Assembly (NCBI GenBank): GCA_901456055.1
Contig: CABDWT010000004.1
Coordinates: 992,001-1,056,000 of the forward strand
From: Phytobacter ursingii
GTDB lineage: Bacteria; Pseudomonadota; Gammaproteobacteria; Enterobacterales; Enterobacteriaceae
DNA: 64,000 bases
Direction of reading: 5' to 3'
The notes beneath the pieces are model-generated. The model saw nothing but the letters and a program-made list of their open reading frames with translations. It ran no database searches and had not been told where the DNA came from. Of this stretch, positions 27,634 through 37,508 are shown piece after piece; within the stretch, counting starts at the first letter, position 1; the number at the start of each line of letters is the position of its first letter. The translations under genes were made by a program, and so were the position numbers.

Positions 27634-27942
27634 TGATTTCCCCGGCCCGCAGATTCCCACTCTGTTGTGGACGCACAAACACCCCTGTGATTTGCATATG
27701 ACATCTTATTATTTTCAACTTTGCCATTAAGTCTCTCCCTCATGCCTGCACATGAGATGTGATTATTTTTATTATTCATTAGCGGTTGGCCTTCATCTTG
27801 CCACCCGGATCGCCACACAATGCATCGACCAGCACAGGCGCTTTTCTGGTCGATAAGTGTTTATTCTTTAAGGCGTCCTGCCAGAATGTCATGCTGCCCT
27901 CGTGCCTGTCGCGAGGGAGTGCGGCAAATTGCCAAAACAAGT
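27634..27942. other. Gap between bcsZ and the OxyR-like gene
   Basis: No gene seen. A short hairpin CCCTCG/CGAGGG (27897-27917) just after the bcsZ stop may end the cellulose transcript, though it has no T-run. The remainder probably holds the promoter of the OxyR-like gene. Confidence 0.4.
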
Positions 27943-28953
27943 TCAATACCCTTTTAATGACGCGGCGAATAACGAAAGCATATGCAGAGCGGATAAATAA
28001 TAACCTTCTCCCGGATGCAGGGATTTATCCATTCGCTGATAATCGCCCATCGTTAAATCACGCACCGCCAGAATACCACCGGACATGTCATAATTCGCCT
28101 GCCCGTCACCAGAAACATCCACCCAGGCGGGAGTCGCGTTGCGGCTGTAATTCGCCCAGAAATGCCGAAAGTTGTCCATGGAGTACTGATGCATCTCGCT
28201 CAAGCTTAAATAAAGCGGGATACGGATAGCATCATAACTGAATCGGGCGGGCCAGCTATCGGCAGGCTCGACTTCACCACCATTTTTGACAAAAATCCAG
28301 TCGCTGGGTAACTGCGTTTTTCCAAAGCGGGCTTTGTCGAGTAATGCAACGCTCGATTTACTGAGTTTCAACCAAATATCGTTGTGTCGTTGCTGCCAGA
28401 AACTTTCCCACGCCGGAAAGATAAAATAGGATGGATTAATCACGTAACCGTCATCGCGAGTAAACCCCGATAAGCCAGGCAAAAGTAATGTCTGGCTATC
28501 CTGCTCAATAATCAGGCAATTGATCAGCGCATCCTGAATATTCTCCGAGGCGGCGATATAGCTTTGATCGTGCCATTTTTTTCCGGCCAGTAATAATGCC
28601 CAGGCGATTAATGTATCGCCATCACTGGCGTTATTTTCATCGGTCACTCTCTTTTCGATGGGGTCATAACGCCAGGCGAAAAGCCAAAGCGACGGTCGAA
28701 GCAGGGTGTTGCGCGTCCAGTGCCACATTTGTTCGAACGTCGCCGGGTCGTTATTCATCACCGCCAGTAACATGCCATAACCCTGTCCTTCAGAGTGGCT
28801 GATATCCCCATTCTCGTGATCAACAATGCGGCCATCTTCATTCAGATAATTATGCTTAAACAGCGTCCAGTTATTATCCTGCGCCTGTGTTGAAAATGAC
28901 ATAATGGCTAATGAAAGGGATAAACAGGTCATTAACCAGGCAGTTCTTAACAT
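27943..28953 (-). CDS. bcsZ: Endo-1,4-beta-glucanase BcsZ (GH8)
   Basis: A 336-residue periplasmic cellulase with a signal peptide ending near FSTQAQ. The GH8 acid Glu is in SHSEGQGYGMLLAV (about residue 55) and the second carboxylate in NNASDGDTLIAWALL (about 115). It trims nascent cellulose during secretion. Last gene of the cellulose operon, 71 bases after the GalU-like gene. Start ATG 28953 chosen because the signal peptide begins there; nine extra codons in frame are not needed. Confidence 0.92.
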   Translation of the reverse strand: MLRTAWLMTCLSLSLAIMSFSTQAQDNNWTLFKHNYLNEDGRIVDHENGDISHSEGQGYGMLLAVMNNDPATFEQMWHWTRNTLLRPSLWLFAWRYDPIEKRVTDENNASDGDTLIAWALLLAGKKWHDQSYIAASENIQDALINCLIIEQDSQTLLLPGLSGFTRDDGYVINPSYFIFPAWESFWQQRHNDIWLKLSKSSVALLDKARFGKTQLPSDWIFVKNGGEVEPADSWPARFSYDAIRIPLYLSLSEMHQYSMDNFRHFWANYSRNATPAWVDVSGDGQANYDMSGGILAVRDLTMGDYQRMDKSLHPGEGYYLSALHMLSLFAASLKGY

Positions 28954-29024
28954 GAGATTTCCTGTCGTTGAATGAGGCAATCCGTGAAAGAAAAGATCTA
29001 CGGCGTTACCGGTTGTGGAACGAA

Positions 29025-29939
29025 TTACAGTGCGGCTTCGGCCTCAGCGGGGGCCAGCACAAGCTCATCACGCAGCCAATGGCGGAAAGTTTCGCCAGTC
29101 GCGCCATGTCGCAAACCGTACTCAACAAACGCTTTCATGTAGCCAATTTTATCGCCACAGTCATGGGACTTACCGGTAAGGCAATACGCTTCTACCGGGG
29201 ATTGCTCAAGCAGCATGGCAATCGCATCGGTTAACTGAATTTCACCGCCAGCTCCCACAGGGGTTTTGTGCAACAGTGGCCAAATCGCTTTTGACAGCAC
29301 ATAGCGTCCCACAACCGCCATATCCGATGGCGCATCCGCCATTTTCGGTTTTTCCACCATGCCACGCACAAGGCCAAAGCCGCCTTCTGGCAGGTTGTGA
29401 CCACCACAGTCGACCACGCCATAACGGGAGACATCTTCATGGGCCACTCGCTCAATCATCAGTTGGCTTGCGCCGGTGCTGGTGAAGCGGTTGATCATCG
29501 CGGCAAGATTGTCATGTGCAATGTTGCAACGGCTGTCGTCAATGAGCACATCCGGCAGGACTACGATAAAATCGTTGTCGCCTATCAGCGATTCAGCACA
29601 CAGTACGGCGTGACCCAGCCCTTTCGAATGCCCCTGACGGACATGCATAATCTTCATACCTGCCGGGCAAATAGTTCGCACTTCTTCCAGTAGTTGGTTT
29701 TTCACACGTGATTCCAGCAGAGACTCCAGCTCAAAAGAGGTATCGAAATGGTTTTCGATAGCATTCTTTGAGGAGTGGGTCACCAGTACGATTTCCCGGA
29801 TGCCGCTGGCATAGCACTCTTGCACGATATATTGGATCAGTGGCTTATCCACTACGGGTAACATCTCTTTGGGGATAGCTTTGGTGGCGGGCAGCATACG
29901 CGTACCGAGGCCAGCGACTGGAATGACAGCCTTTAACAT
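29025..29939 (-). CDS. GalU-like UTP-glucose-1-phosphate uridylyltransferase
   Basis: A 304-residue nucleotidyltransferase with the GalU/GalF signature [20 protein letters not shown], the ligand segments [16 protein letters not shown] and VLPDVLID, and [13 protein letters not shown]. It makes UDP-glucose, the substrate of cellulose synthase. ATG 29939 follows AGAGGAAA. A housekeeping galU is expected elsewhere, so this is a dedicated paralog inside the cellulose operon. Catalytic residues typical of GalU (the N-terminal loop and the GEIQLTDAI region) are intact, unlike a GalF-type inactive copy as far as can be judged. Confidence 0.88.
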   Translation of the reverse strand: MLKAVIPVAGLGTRMLPATKAIPKEMLPVVDKPLIQYIVQECYASGIREIVLVTHSSKNAIENHFDTSFELESLLESRVKNQLLEEVRTICPAGMKIMHVRQGHSKGLGHAVLCAESLIGDNDFIVVLPDVLIDDSRCNIAHDNLAAMINRFTSTGASQLMIERVAHEDVSRYGVVDCGGHNLPEGGFGLVRGMVEKPKMADAPSDMAVVGRYVLSKAIWPLLHKTPVGAGGEIQLTDAIAMLLEQSPVEAYCLTGKSHDCGDKIGYMKAFVEYGLRHGATGETFRHWLRDELVLAPAEAEAAL

Positions 29940-29980
29940 TCTTATTTCCTCTGGAGACAATTTCTGATTTTTGTGTGTAC

Positions 29981-30946
29981 TCAAATATCAGCACTTGTGG
30001 TGCTGATAATTCCGCCAGGCTCGGTTACTGCGATTACCTGATAATTAATAAAATCGTCACCACCTTGTGCTTTAACTTTATAAAGTGCGGTGTCGGCAGC
30101 TTTTAATACTGACGAAAAATTCGGTCCGTGTTCAGGATATCTGGCTACGCCAATACTGACGGATAACCCGACCGGCCGAGGCTGAGAAGTGATGGTCATG
30201 GGCTGACGAGTCTCTTCGACGATGTGCTGTAATAATTGTCGACCGTCAGGTTCATCAATACCTTCGATAAAGGTCAGGGCAAATTCATCCCCGCCAAGGC
30301 GACCTAACAGAGTGTCCTGCGAAATACAGTTTTTCACCCGGCTAATAAAACAGCGCAGCACCTCATCGCCGGCAGCATGCCCCAGGTCATCATTGATATT
30401 TTTGAAATTATCCAGATCCAGAATCGCCACGAAGGTATGGGCGCCATGCGCTCTGGCGGCACGGATTTTTTTGCGGCTACGGATGAAATAGCCTTGTCGA
30501 TTCAATGTCCTGGTTAAGGCGTCATTGTGCGCGCGATAGTGTAACTTCTCGCGTATGGTCATATGCCGTGTAATATCAAAGCCCAGCATCACGAAGGCGA
30601 ACACTTCGCCGTGTTCGTCTTTGCGCGGCGTTAATCGGGCGTCGAGCCACAGTTGTTCGCCATTCTTTTTGGGTTGATAAATTTCACCGTGCCAGGTTTC
30701 ACCAGTAAGCAGGATAATATTTATCGCCGCGAGTACCGACGAGCATAATGCTTCATCAGTGGCACGAAATAATACTTTGCCAGTAATTTCGTCGCTGCCA
30801 AATCCGCTTAACTGGCAGAAATAGCTATTGGCAAAAATAATACGCCCGGCGGTATCAAAGACCAGTGAAACAAAGGCATTATCCTCCATAAAGTGAACAT
30901 CCTCGAGCTCGAGTTTTCTTCCAGCAACAATAATTTCATTCAACAT
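29981..30946 (-). CDS. PAS-GGDEF diguanylate cyclase in the cellulose operon
   Basis: A 321-residue protein with a PAS domain (about 15-125; [19 protein letters not shown] and a PAC segment) and a GGDEF domain with an intact active site ([11 protein letters not shown], about residue 245). The Arg-x-x-Asp product-inhibition site is not at its expected position upstream. It should make c-di-GMP, the activator of BcsA through its PilZ domain. The start at ATG 30946 has AGGTGA upstream. It lies 48 bases after bcsD and 41 before the GalU-like gene, all on the minus strand. The PAS ligand is unknown (heme, flavin or none). Confidence 0.9.
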   Translation of the reverse strand: MLNEIIVAGRKLELEDVHFMEDNAFVSLVFDTAGRIIFANSYFCQLSGFGSDEITGKVLFRATDEALCSSVLAAINIILLTGETWHGEIYQPKKNGEQLWLDARLTPRKDEHGEVFAFVMLGFDITRHMTIREKLHYRAHNDALTRTLNRQGYFIRSRKKIRAARAHGAHTFVAILDLDNFKNINDDLGHAAGDEVLRCFISRVKNCISQDTLLGRLGGDEFALTFIEGIDEPDGRQLLQHIVEETRQPMTITSQPRPVGLSVSIGVARYPEHGPNFSSVLKAADTALYKVKAQGGDDFINYQVIAVTEPGGIISTTSADI

Positions 30947-30994
30947 AATGGTCACCTGACTGTCTCTGTTCAGGATGGAAATGCCTTTGCGGCG

Positions 30995-31456
30995 TTATTC
31001 GCTGATGGCGTAACGGAAAATCAATACATCTTCGGTGGCGTTGTCTTTCCAGCGAACCGGAACATGGTTACCCGCTCCCTGAGAAACCAGCCACTGCGAA
31101 TAGGCCCCTTCCAGCACGGTAGCGCTGGCGCGTCGCCAGCCCGCTTCATCGCGATGCTCCGGCGCGTGTGGCCAGGCGCAATGCATCAGAATGAGTTCAC
31201 GCTGTGCCGGGGCCATTTTGACGAACCCCCAGTTAAACAGTTCCAGTACGCGGTTGATGCTGCTCTCCAGTTCGCTCACCGTAGTGGCGCGATCGATGGG
31301 GTACCACTGGGCCATCATCTGGCCGATACGTCTCAGCGCTTCGGGGTCTTTGTCCGACTGCCCGTCTGAAAACTCGTTGAAAAACAGATACACCAGGTCA
31401 TGCCAGCCTGCCTGATAGTTACGTTGCAAATAGGTGTCTTGGTTACTAAACATCAT
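30995..31456 (-). CDS. bcsD: Cellulose synthase subunit BcsD
   Basis: A 153-residue protein matching the BcsD family (N-terminal YQAGWHDLVYLFFNEFSDGQ; C-terminal GSG-free GAGNHVPVRWKD). In Komagataeibacter BcsD forms a periplasmic octamer that guides glucan strands and improves crystallinity. It has no signal peptide, as usual for the family. The start lies 12 bases after the bcsC stop. Its presence marks a type I operon, different from the bcsEFG-type of E. coli. Confidence 0.85.
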   Translation of the reverse strand: MMFSNQDTYLQRNYQAGWHDLVYLFFNEFSDGQSDKDPEALRRIGQMMAQWYPIDRATTVSELESSINRVLELFNWGFVKMAPAQRELILMHCAWPHAPEHRDEAGWRRASATVLEGAYSQWLVSQGAGNHVPVRWKDNATEDVLIFRYAISE

Positions 31457-31468
31457 TCATCCCACGGG

Positions 31469-34400
31469 TTATTTGTTTTGGTCGACAAAATATTTAAAAT
31501 AAAACAACGCTTTACCTTCGTTATAACTGCCGAAAGTGTCATATCCCAGGTTGGCGCCGAGCGCCACGTTGTCGTTCAGGCGATAGCGTGCGTCGACGCC
31601 CAACGTATAGCCCACACCGTTTTTCGCGGAGGCTTTGTACACTGCATCCACGTTGTCGACGGTACTGGCCAGGCTATTCAGCTGTGACTGCAAACTGCTG
31701 TGGCCCGGGAAGTAGTCACTCTGATCCTGTCGCCAGGACTGATACCCCACCGCGCCATTTAGCGTCAGGTCCCATTTATCCACCTTCCGTGTCAGGGTGA
31801 CGGGCAGCGAGACCGCCATATAGTTCTGCGGACTGAAATAGCCGCCCTGACCGAGGGTGTAGTTACTCAGGTTGCGATCAAAGTCCATGTAGTTGACGTT
31901 GACGCCCATCTTGAGTTCGCTTTCTGTGGTGCGGAACAGACGCAAATAGCTACCCGCCAGCGCGTTTACTGAGTGGTTGGTTGGCACGTTTTCACCAATC
32001 CAGGTATCGAAGCCCAGACGGGCATACAAGCCCACAAGATCGTTATCCCACGCGTACTGGGCCGACACGCCGTTACGTGTGACCGCCCCCCAGCTTTCGC
32101 CGGTGCTTTTATCTTTCGCCCCGACATACGAGAGCAGGCTATCGGTGACCGCGCGGCGTTCGACTTTCAAATCGAGTGAGCTGTTGCGCGACAGTTTCGG
32201 CATCCACTCGACGCCACCGACCAGACGGGTGAACTCACCACCGGTCGGCGTATTGCCGATATCCAGTTTGTAGCTATCGCCGGTCAGGCTCAGGTTGGTC
32301 TCCACGCCGTTCGCCTGCTGGCCGCTCTGGGCATCCGCATCGGTTGACGTGGTAGTCGTGGTGGTACTTGCTGCGGCGGCAGCCAGTTTGGTGGCATGAG
32401 TGATCGGCCCCGAACCAAAGCGATTTGCCGAATTGCTGGACATCTCTCCGGCATTCAATGAGACCGGCGAGACGTTCAGACTCAGACGCGCGCTGTCGGT
32501 TATCGTGCCAGAAATCGTCAGCGGCGCTTTCACCTCATCCAGTGCGCCCAGGCCGGACTCACCGCTACGGCTACGCAGCGACACGCCGCCACCGGTCCAG
32601 GTTGCGGTCTTGTCCTGCAAATCCTGCATCATGTTGTTGATGCTGGTGAGGGCGGTCTGCTGTGCCTGCTGCGTGGGCGAGGGGAGGGAAACCACGTCGC
32701 TTATCACGTCGCCCTCATCTTCCTCGGTACTCTGTTGCAGACGCCACTGTGCGGTGCGCAGCAGCGACATTGCCCGCTGGCTTTCGCCGTTGGCAGCCGC
32801 TACGCGTGCGGCCAGCATCATGTAATCCGCATCCTGCGACGGTTCCAGCGCGCTAAACGCACGGCGGGCGGCATCGTGGTCATTACGTGCCAGCGCCAGG
32901 TTGACGATCCCCGTCAATGCCTGCTTATCGCGTGGTGATTTGCGTAGCACGAAGGTGTAAATCTCATCGGCTTTATCGTCCATATGATCGGACTGATACA
33001 CCCGCGCCATTGCCAGTAGCAAATCGGTATTGGCCGGGTTGGCGCGCAGAGCGGGCATCACAAGGTTCCAGGCGGCATCCGGTTTGCCTTTTTCGCGCAA
33101 CTGGTCGGCGCGGGCAATGACGCTGGCGATACGGATATTGTCGATCTCTTGCTGACTGGCGCTGTTTTGCAGCACCGGCGAGTTGAGCACACTTTCCGCT
33201 TCGGCGAAGCGCCCGGCCTGGTTCAGTACGCGGATTTGCCCGGCATAATCCGCAAGGGTGCCATGTAGTCCCTGGGCCTGGTTTTCACGAACCAGTTGCA
33301 GGGCGAGAGGCGAGTCTCCGGCCTGCATCATCAACTGGGCGTAACGGCCAAGATCGACGGGCGTTTGCGGCGGCGTGCGTTCCAGCGATCGCAGGGAGTT
33401 GCGGGCGGCCAGTGTATTACCCTGCCGCAGATAGTTTTGAGCGATATCCATCTGCAGGTTGCTCTGGACGCGGCTGTTGAGTGCGGTCATGTCAGCGCTG
33501 AATGTCGCGCGTGGGACCTGCGAAAGCAGGCTCTGGCTTTTCGACCAGTCGTTATCCTCGGCGGCATACACGGCGGCGGCGTACAGCGCTTCGTTACGCT
33601 TGTCGGTGCGTTGTGCCACGCTTGCCATCAGCGTGGCGGCCTGCTGTTTCTGTCCGGCTTTACGTAACTGACGGGCATAGTCCAGCTGTAGCCAGACGTT
33701 CTGCGGGTATTTGCCGGAGGCAGCCTGCAGGATCTGCATGGCTTTCGACCCATTACCTGACTGCAGCGCTGACTGTGCGGCTTTACGCTCGTCATCACCA
33801 TTATCGCCAAAAGTGGCGTAGCGGGTACGCAGATTGGCGGGCAGCGTACGCAGGATCTGATCCGCTTCGGTCTGTTTGTTTTGCTGGCGCAGTACCCACA
33901 TCAGGCCGGTGCGAACATCGGTGTTTTGCGGGTTATCCGCCAGCAGCTGGCGATAGACCTGCTCCGATTCCGCCGGTTTGCCCTGACGGCGCAAAATGTC
34001 GGCGCGTAGCATATCCGCCGCCTGACGCTGGCGAGAATCGCTGCTGGTGCTGGAGTCCAGGCTGGCGAGCGCGTCGGCGTAGCGTCCTTTCTGCGTCAGG
34101 CTGCGGGCCTGGTTCAGGGAGGCGTAGAAGCGTGCGTTGTCGGCATCTTTTGCCCACTGCAGGCTGTTCTCATTGTGGGTATCTTCCTGCGAGGCGCGAC
34201 GCAGATACTTTTCCGCATCGGCAAAGCGGCTCTGGCGCAGCGCCACATAGCCCATCCCGGCCAGCGCGTTGCCGTTGCTGGCTTGCCCTTGTAAGACCTG
34301 GGAGAATTTATCCTTCGCCGAATCGAGATCGCCGCTGTTCAACGCATCAAAACCGGATTTGGTCGCATCCCCTTCCACGCTCTTGCGATAGTGGTCCATC

Positions 34401-35185
34401 GGCGCGTTATCTTCCGGGTGACGCTGAGCATAGCTGGTATAGACCGGCAGATCCGATGCTTTGGGTTCCAGCCACAGCAGCGCCTGTTGCAGCGCTTTGT
34501 CGGCGCTTTTGTCATCTGCCGCGAGCGCTGAGAGTTGTGCGATCCCTTCGCGACGAGTGTCTTGCTGCCAGGTCAGCGCCATCGCCAGCGCCTGTTTGCT
34601 GGCGTTATCATCCGGCATCATTTTCACACGCTGACGAAGGCCTGCTACCCCTTCTGACCAGGTTGCGCTGTCGCCCGCCATCGTCTGGTAATACTCCAGC
34701 GCGAGATCGTCCGGCGGGTTGCCTTTAAACAACGCGCGATAGGCCGCAACCGCCTCTTTGGTTTGCCCGCGCTGTGCCAGAGTGCGCGCCGCATTGAGCT
34801 GAGAGGGGGAAATGGACTGCATTAAGTTGGCACTGTTCAGCGCCGACAGGCGCGGGTCCTGCGGAGCTATCTCAGCCATTTTCTTGCGCCAGATCTCCGC
34901 CTGCTGGGTGTTACCACGCTGGAGCTGATAGAGCGCCGTCAGGTACATCGCGTCGACGTTGTGTTCATCCACCGCGAGCACTTTTTGCAGTGCTTCGAGC
35001 GCCATATCATCATGGGCTTTGCTGTGCCAGTAGCCTGCCTGGGTCAGCAGTTTTTTAACCGCTGCATCATTAGCGCTCTGGCCGGCATCTATTGTGTCGG
35101 TGGCACATGCCGGGTGGGCCGTGCCAATCAGACACAGCAGGTAAAAGGTGTGCCTCAATGGTTTGCCAATAATACGCTTATTCAT
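31469..35185 (-). CDS. bcsC: Cellulose outer membrane secretin BcsC
   Basis: A 1238-residue protein with a signal peptide (ending around AHPACA), a long array of TPR-type repeats over about residues 45-830 (recurrent A-x-Y-x-x-A...P patterns) and a C-terminal beta-barrel of the BCSC_C family from about 890 to the last residue, which ends in an aromatic-rich strand (ALFYFKYFVDQNK). It forms the outer membrane exit of the cellulose machine. Overlaps bcsB by eight bases. A low-complexity Ala/Thr/Ser stretch (about residue 935-955) separates TPRs and barrel. Confidence 0.93.
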   Translation of the reverse strand: MNKRIIGKPLRHTFYLLCLIGTAHPACATDTIDAGQSANDAAVKKLLTQAGYWHSKAHDDMALEALQKVLAVDEHNVDAMYLTALYQLQRGNTQQAEIWRKKMAEIAPQDPRLSALNSANLMQSISPSQLNAARTLAQRGQTKEAVAAYRALFKGNPPDDLALEYYQTMAGDSATWSEGVAGLRQRVKMMPDDNASKQALAMALTWQQDTRREGIAQLSALAADDKSADKALQQALLWLEPKASDLPVYTSYAQRHPEDNAPMDHYRKSVEGDATKSGFDALNSGDLDSAKDKFSQVLQGQASNGNALAGMGYVALRQSRFADAEKYLRRASQEDTHNENSLQWAKDADNARFYASLNQARSLTQKGRYADALASLDSSTSSDSRQRQAADMLRADILRRQGKPAESEQVYRQLLADNPQNTDVRTGLMWVLRQQNKQTEADQILRTLPANLRTRYATFGDNGDDERKAAQSALQSGNGSKAMQILQAASGKYPQNVWLQLDYARQLRKAGQKQQAATLMASVAQRTDKRNEALYAAAVYAAEDNDWSKSQSLLSQVPRATFSADMTALNSRVQSNLQMDIAQNYLRQGNTLAARNSLRSLERTPPQTPVDLGRYAQLMMQAGDSPLALQLVRENQAQGLHGTLADYAGQIRVLNQAGRFAEAESVLNSPVLQNSASQQEIDNIRIASVIARADQLREKGKPDAAWNLVMPALRANPANTDLLLAMARVYQSDHMDDKADEIYTFVLRKSPRDKQALTGIVNLALARNDHDAARRAFSALEPSQDADYMMLAARVAAANGESQRAMSLLRTAQWRLQQSTEEDEGDVISDVVSLPSPTQQAQQTALTSINNMMQDLQDKTATWTGGGVSLRSRSGESGLGALDEVKAPLTISGTITDSARLSLNVSPVSLNAGEMSSNSANRFGSGPITHATKLAAAAASTTTTTTSTDADAQSGQQANGVETNLSLTGDSYKLDIGNTPTGGEFTRLVGGVEWMPKLSRNSSLDLKVERRAVTDSLLSYVGAKDKSTGESWGAVTRNGVSAQYAWDNDLVGLYARLGFDTWIGENVPTNHSVNALAGSYLRLFRTTESELKMGVNVNYMDFDRNLSNYTLGQGGYFSPQNYMAVSLPVTLTRKVDKWDLTLNGAVGYQSWRQDQSDYFPGHSSLQSQLNSLASTVDNVDAVYKASAKNGVGYTLGVDARYRLNDNVALGANLGYDTFGSYNEGKALFYFKYFVDQNK

Positions 35186-37508
35186 GTTCGGTCTTATCCT
35201 GCAGGCGTTGCTGAGCGTGTCGCTTCAACGTGCGGTACAACATGGGGCTGGCAATCGCGGCAATGAGGCATGCGAGAAATGACAGCCAGAAAATATGTTG
35301 GCTGGCGAACCACAAAATCATCAGATAACCCGGCAGATCGCCCCGGGTAAACTGCTCGCCAACGCGCCAGCTACGCACATCGCCAGCGCCCCCCGACGCC
35401 ACAAAATCGCCGTTCGCATTGCTTTTAAACGTGGATGTCGTCATATCACCCGGCAGTTGCTGCAACTGGTGATCGTCGGTACCGGTGGCAATCACCACCA
35501 CCCGTTCGGTGTTCCAGGGCGAACGAACGCTTAACAGGCCACGCCACTGGCTGGTGTCGCTGAGATAACTTGCGGCATCGATATCTGTTCGTGCCTGCTC
35601 GCCGCTGAACAGCGATGTCAGGCGGCTGGCGAAGCCGGCGGTACTCACTTCAAGCGTATTTTCATTCAGTGAGAAAGCGCTGCCCTGTAACAGCGGTTTA
35701 AGCAGTTCACCATTACGCAGGCTGCCAATGGCGAGCACGTCGTTGCTGGCTAACTGCTGCTGCCCGTACTCCTGTTGTGGCATTCCGGTGAAGAGGTGCA
35801 GGTAATTGGCGCTAACACCCGTGTCGCGGCCGGATTTCGCCATCAGGTTTAGTAGCACAGCGGTCTCTTCCAGGTTCGGGTGCGCAGACATCAGAACACT
35901 GGTGTTCGCCAGGTCGGCATTACGAGTGAAGGGGAACATGGCATTGCTGAACCAGTTCAGGTTTGGCAACTGCCCAAAGTGCCACGAATGGGAGAAATCC
36001 AGCGTTGAGTTGCCGTCAATGCGGCTCTGAACGTTGTCATCGCCCAGCGCATTGCAGGGGGCATTTTTCTGCGGTTTGATACCGAACCAGAAGCCCAGTT
36101 GGTTGCTGCCGAGGATGGCGCGCGGGTCGATATTCACCACCGCGCTTTGCTGGCGCTGGGTCAGCCCGAGCATATTCATCACCGGCGCGAAAATGCCGTC
36201 TTTGCTCACCGGCAGGCGCTTGAGGAACTCACCATTCAGGCTGACATTGAGGAACGAGCTACTGTCATCGATCCAGGTTTTCTGCGCGAAGCTGTAAGTA
36301 AGACGCAGCGGTACGGCGCTGCCATCCCACATAAAGAGATCCGGGGCAGTGGCGAAGGGGAGCTGGTTTTCCCCGTGCCAGACGCCGTGCGCCACCAGGC
36401 TACCATCGTCAGCCTGTAAGCTACGAAGCGTAACCGGATGGCTGGTGTTGACCCAGCGCGGGGCATCGTATTCGCCACGCTGCGTCATTTTTACCGCCGT
36501 AACTTGCAGGGTGTCGCTGTCTGGCAGGGCGGGTTGGATAAGACGCCAGGCCGCCTGGCGCAGTTCCGTCTCGTTGTGGCCGCTTATCACCAGCAGTTTG
36601 TAAGCCGGGTTCACCGGGTTATCTATCACCTGCAACGCCGGCCCTGGGTTTTCGCCAAGGGTCACATCGCCGATATGGTCGCCAGGCTTGCCGAATAAAA
36701 TACCGTTACCTGCAGGCAGATTATTGTACTGCACGTCAAAACGGCTGGGTTTATCTGCACTGATCACGCCAAAGTGTGAGGCGACAATGGCGGCTGCGGT
36801 AAGGACATCCGCATCGGGGCTGGCGGAAAAGGCAATGCTCAGCGCCTGATCTTTGGTCTGTTTCGTATCAAAAAACGGACGTGGGAAGGTGCTGAGCGTT
36901 TTACGCACGTTCAGCCACAGCCCCTGGTAATTAAGCGTCGATGTCGGCGTCAACGTCACGCGGTAATCTTCCGGTAGCGTGCGCTGACAGCTCCAGACAT
37001 TATTGATAATGTCGTCGCTGGTTTTTAACTGGAAACTCAGGTTATTACCCGAGGAAATCATTGATGCCGGAATATCCAGGTTCCAGAAGCCTTTCTCCTG
37101 CTGGACCTGATCGAGCGGAATGGCGCCCAGCGGTTGCCCGTTAAGCATCAGTTGCAGGTTTTCGCCGGGCACATCCGTGCGGTTCACTTCCACATTCAGA
37201 CTGATATGCGCATCGGTAATCACCAGATCACCCGGCAGCGTAAAACTCACGCCATTCTGCAACTGCTGGCCGGAAAGCGTCAGGCCGCCTGTAGCCCCCA
37301 TATCGCCAAAGCTCAACGAGCTGGTGATGTTCTGATTGCTGGCATTTGGCGCGGCGGCGACAGCCGCCACGGGTACTGCCTGAGCGCTCTTTGCGCCTTG
37401 CAGCGGTGGCAGTTCCGGCAAGGCATCATTGGTCGACTGCGCTGCCCTGGTGATACCGCTGGTGCCCCACAACAAGGCCGTGACTAACAGCAGAGGATTA
37501 CAGCGCAT
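35178..37508 (-). CDS. bcsB: Cellulose synthase regulatory subunit BcsB
   Basis: A 776-residue periplasmic protein with signal peptide (cut near TRAAQS), alternating carbohydrate-binding and flavodoxin-like domains, and a single C-terminal membrane anchor (about 735-760) that packs against BcsA. Family motifs include NSTLDFSHSWHFGQLPNL and DLFMWDGSAVPLRL. It guides the glucan across the periplasm and stimulates synthesis. Overlaps bcsA by 11 bases and bcsC by eight. Confidence 0.93.
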   Translation of the reverse strand: MRCNPLLLVTALLWGTSGITRAAQSTNDALPELPPLQGAKSAQAVPVAAVAAAPNASNQNITSSLSFGDMGATGGLTLSGQQLQNGVSFTLPGDLVITDAHISLNVEVNRTDVPGENLQLMLNGQPLGAIPLDQVQQEKGFWNLDIPASMISSGNNLSFQLKTSDDIINNVWSCQRTLPEDYRVTLTPTSTLNYQGLWLNVRKTLSTFPRPFFDTKQTKDQALSIAFSASPDADVLTAAAIVASHFGVISADKPSRFDVQYNNLPAGNGILFGKPGDHIGDVTLGENPGPALQVIDNPVNPAYKLLVISGHNETELRQAAWRLIQPALPDSDTLQVTAVKMTQRGEYDAPRWVNTSHPVTLRSLQADDGSLVAHGVWHGENQLPFATAPDLFMWDGSAVPLRLTYSFAQKTWIDDSSSFLNVSLNGEFLKRLPVSKDGIFAPVMNMLGLTQRQQSAVVNIDPRAILGSNQLGFWFGIKPQKNAPCNALGDDNVQSRIDGNSTLDFSHSWHFGQLPNLNWFSNAMFPFTRNADLANTSVLMSAHPNLEETAVLLNLMAKSGRDTGVSANYLHLFTGMPQQEYGQQQLASNDVLAIGSLRNGELLKPLLQGSAFSLNENTLEVSTAGFASRLTSLFSGEQARTDIDAASYLSDTSQWRGLLSVRSPWNTERVVVIATGTDDHQLQQLPGDMTTSTFKSNANGDFVASGGAGDVRSWRVGEQFTRGDLPGYLMILWFASQHIFWLSFLACLIAAIASPMLYRTLKRHAQQRLQDKTEHE

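Noticed and set aside
33502-34728. A 408-codon plus-strand frame opposite bcsC
   Set aside because: Antisense shadow of the TPR array; composition is Arg/Pro/Ser-rich with no family look.
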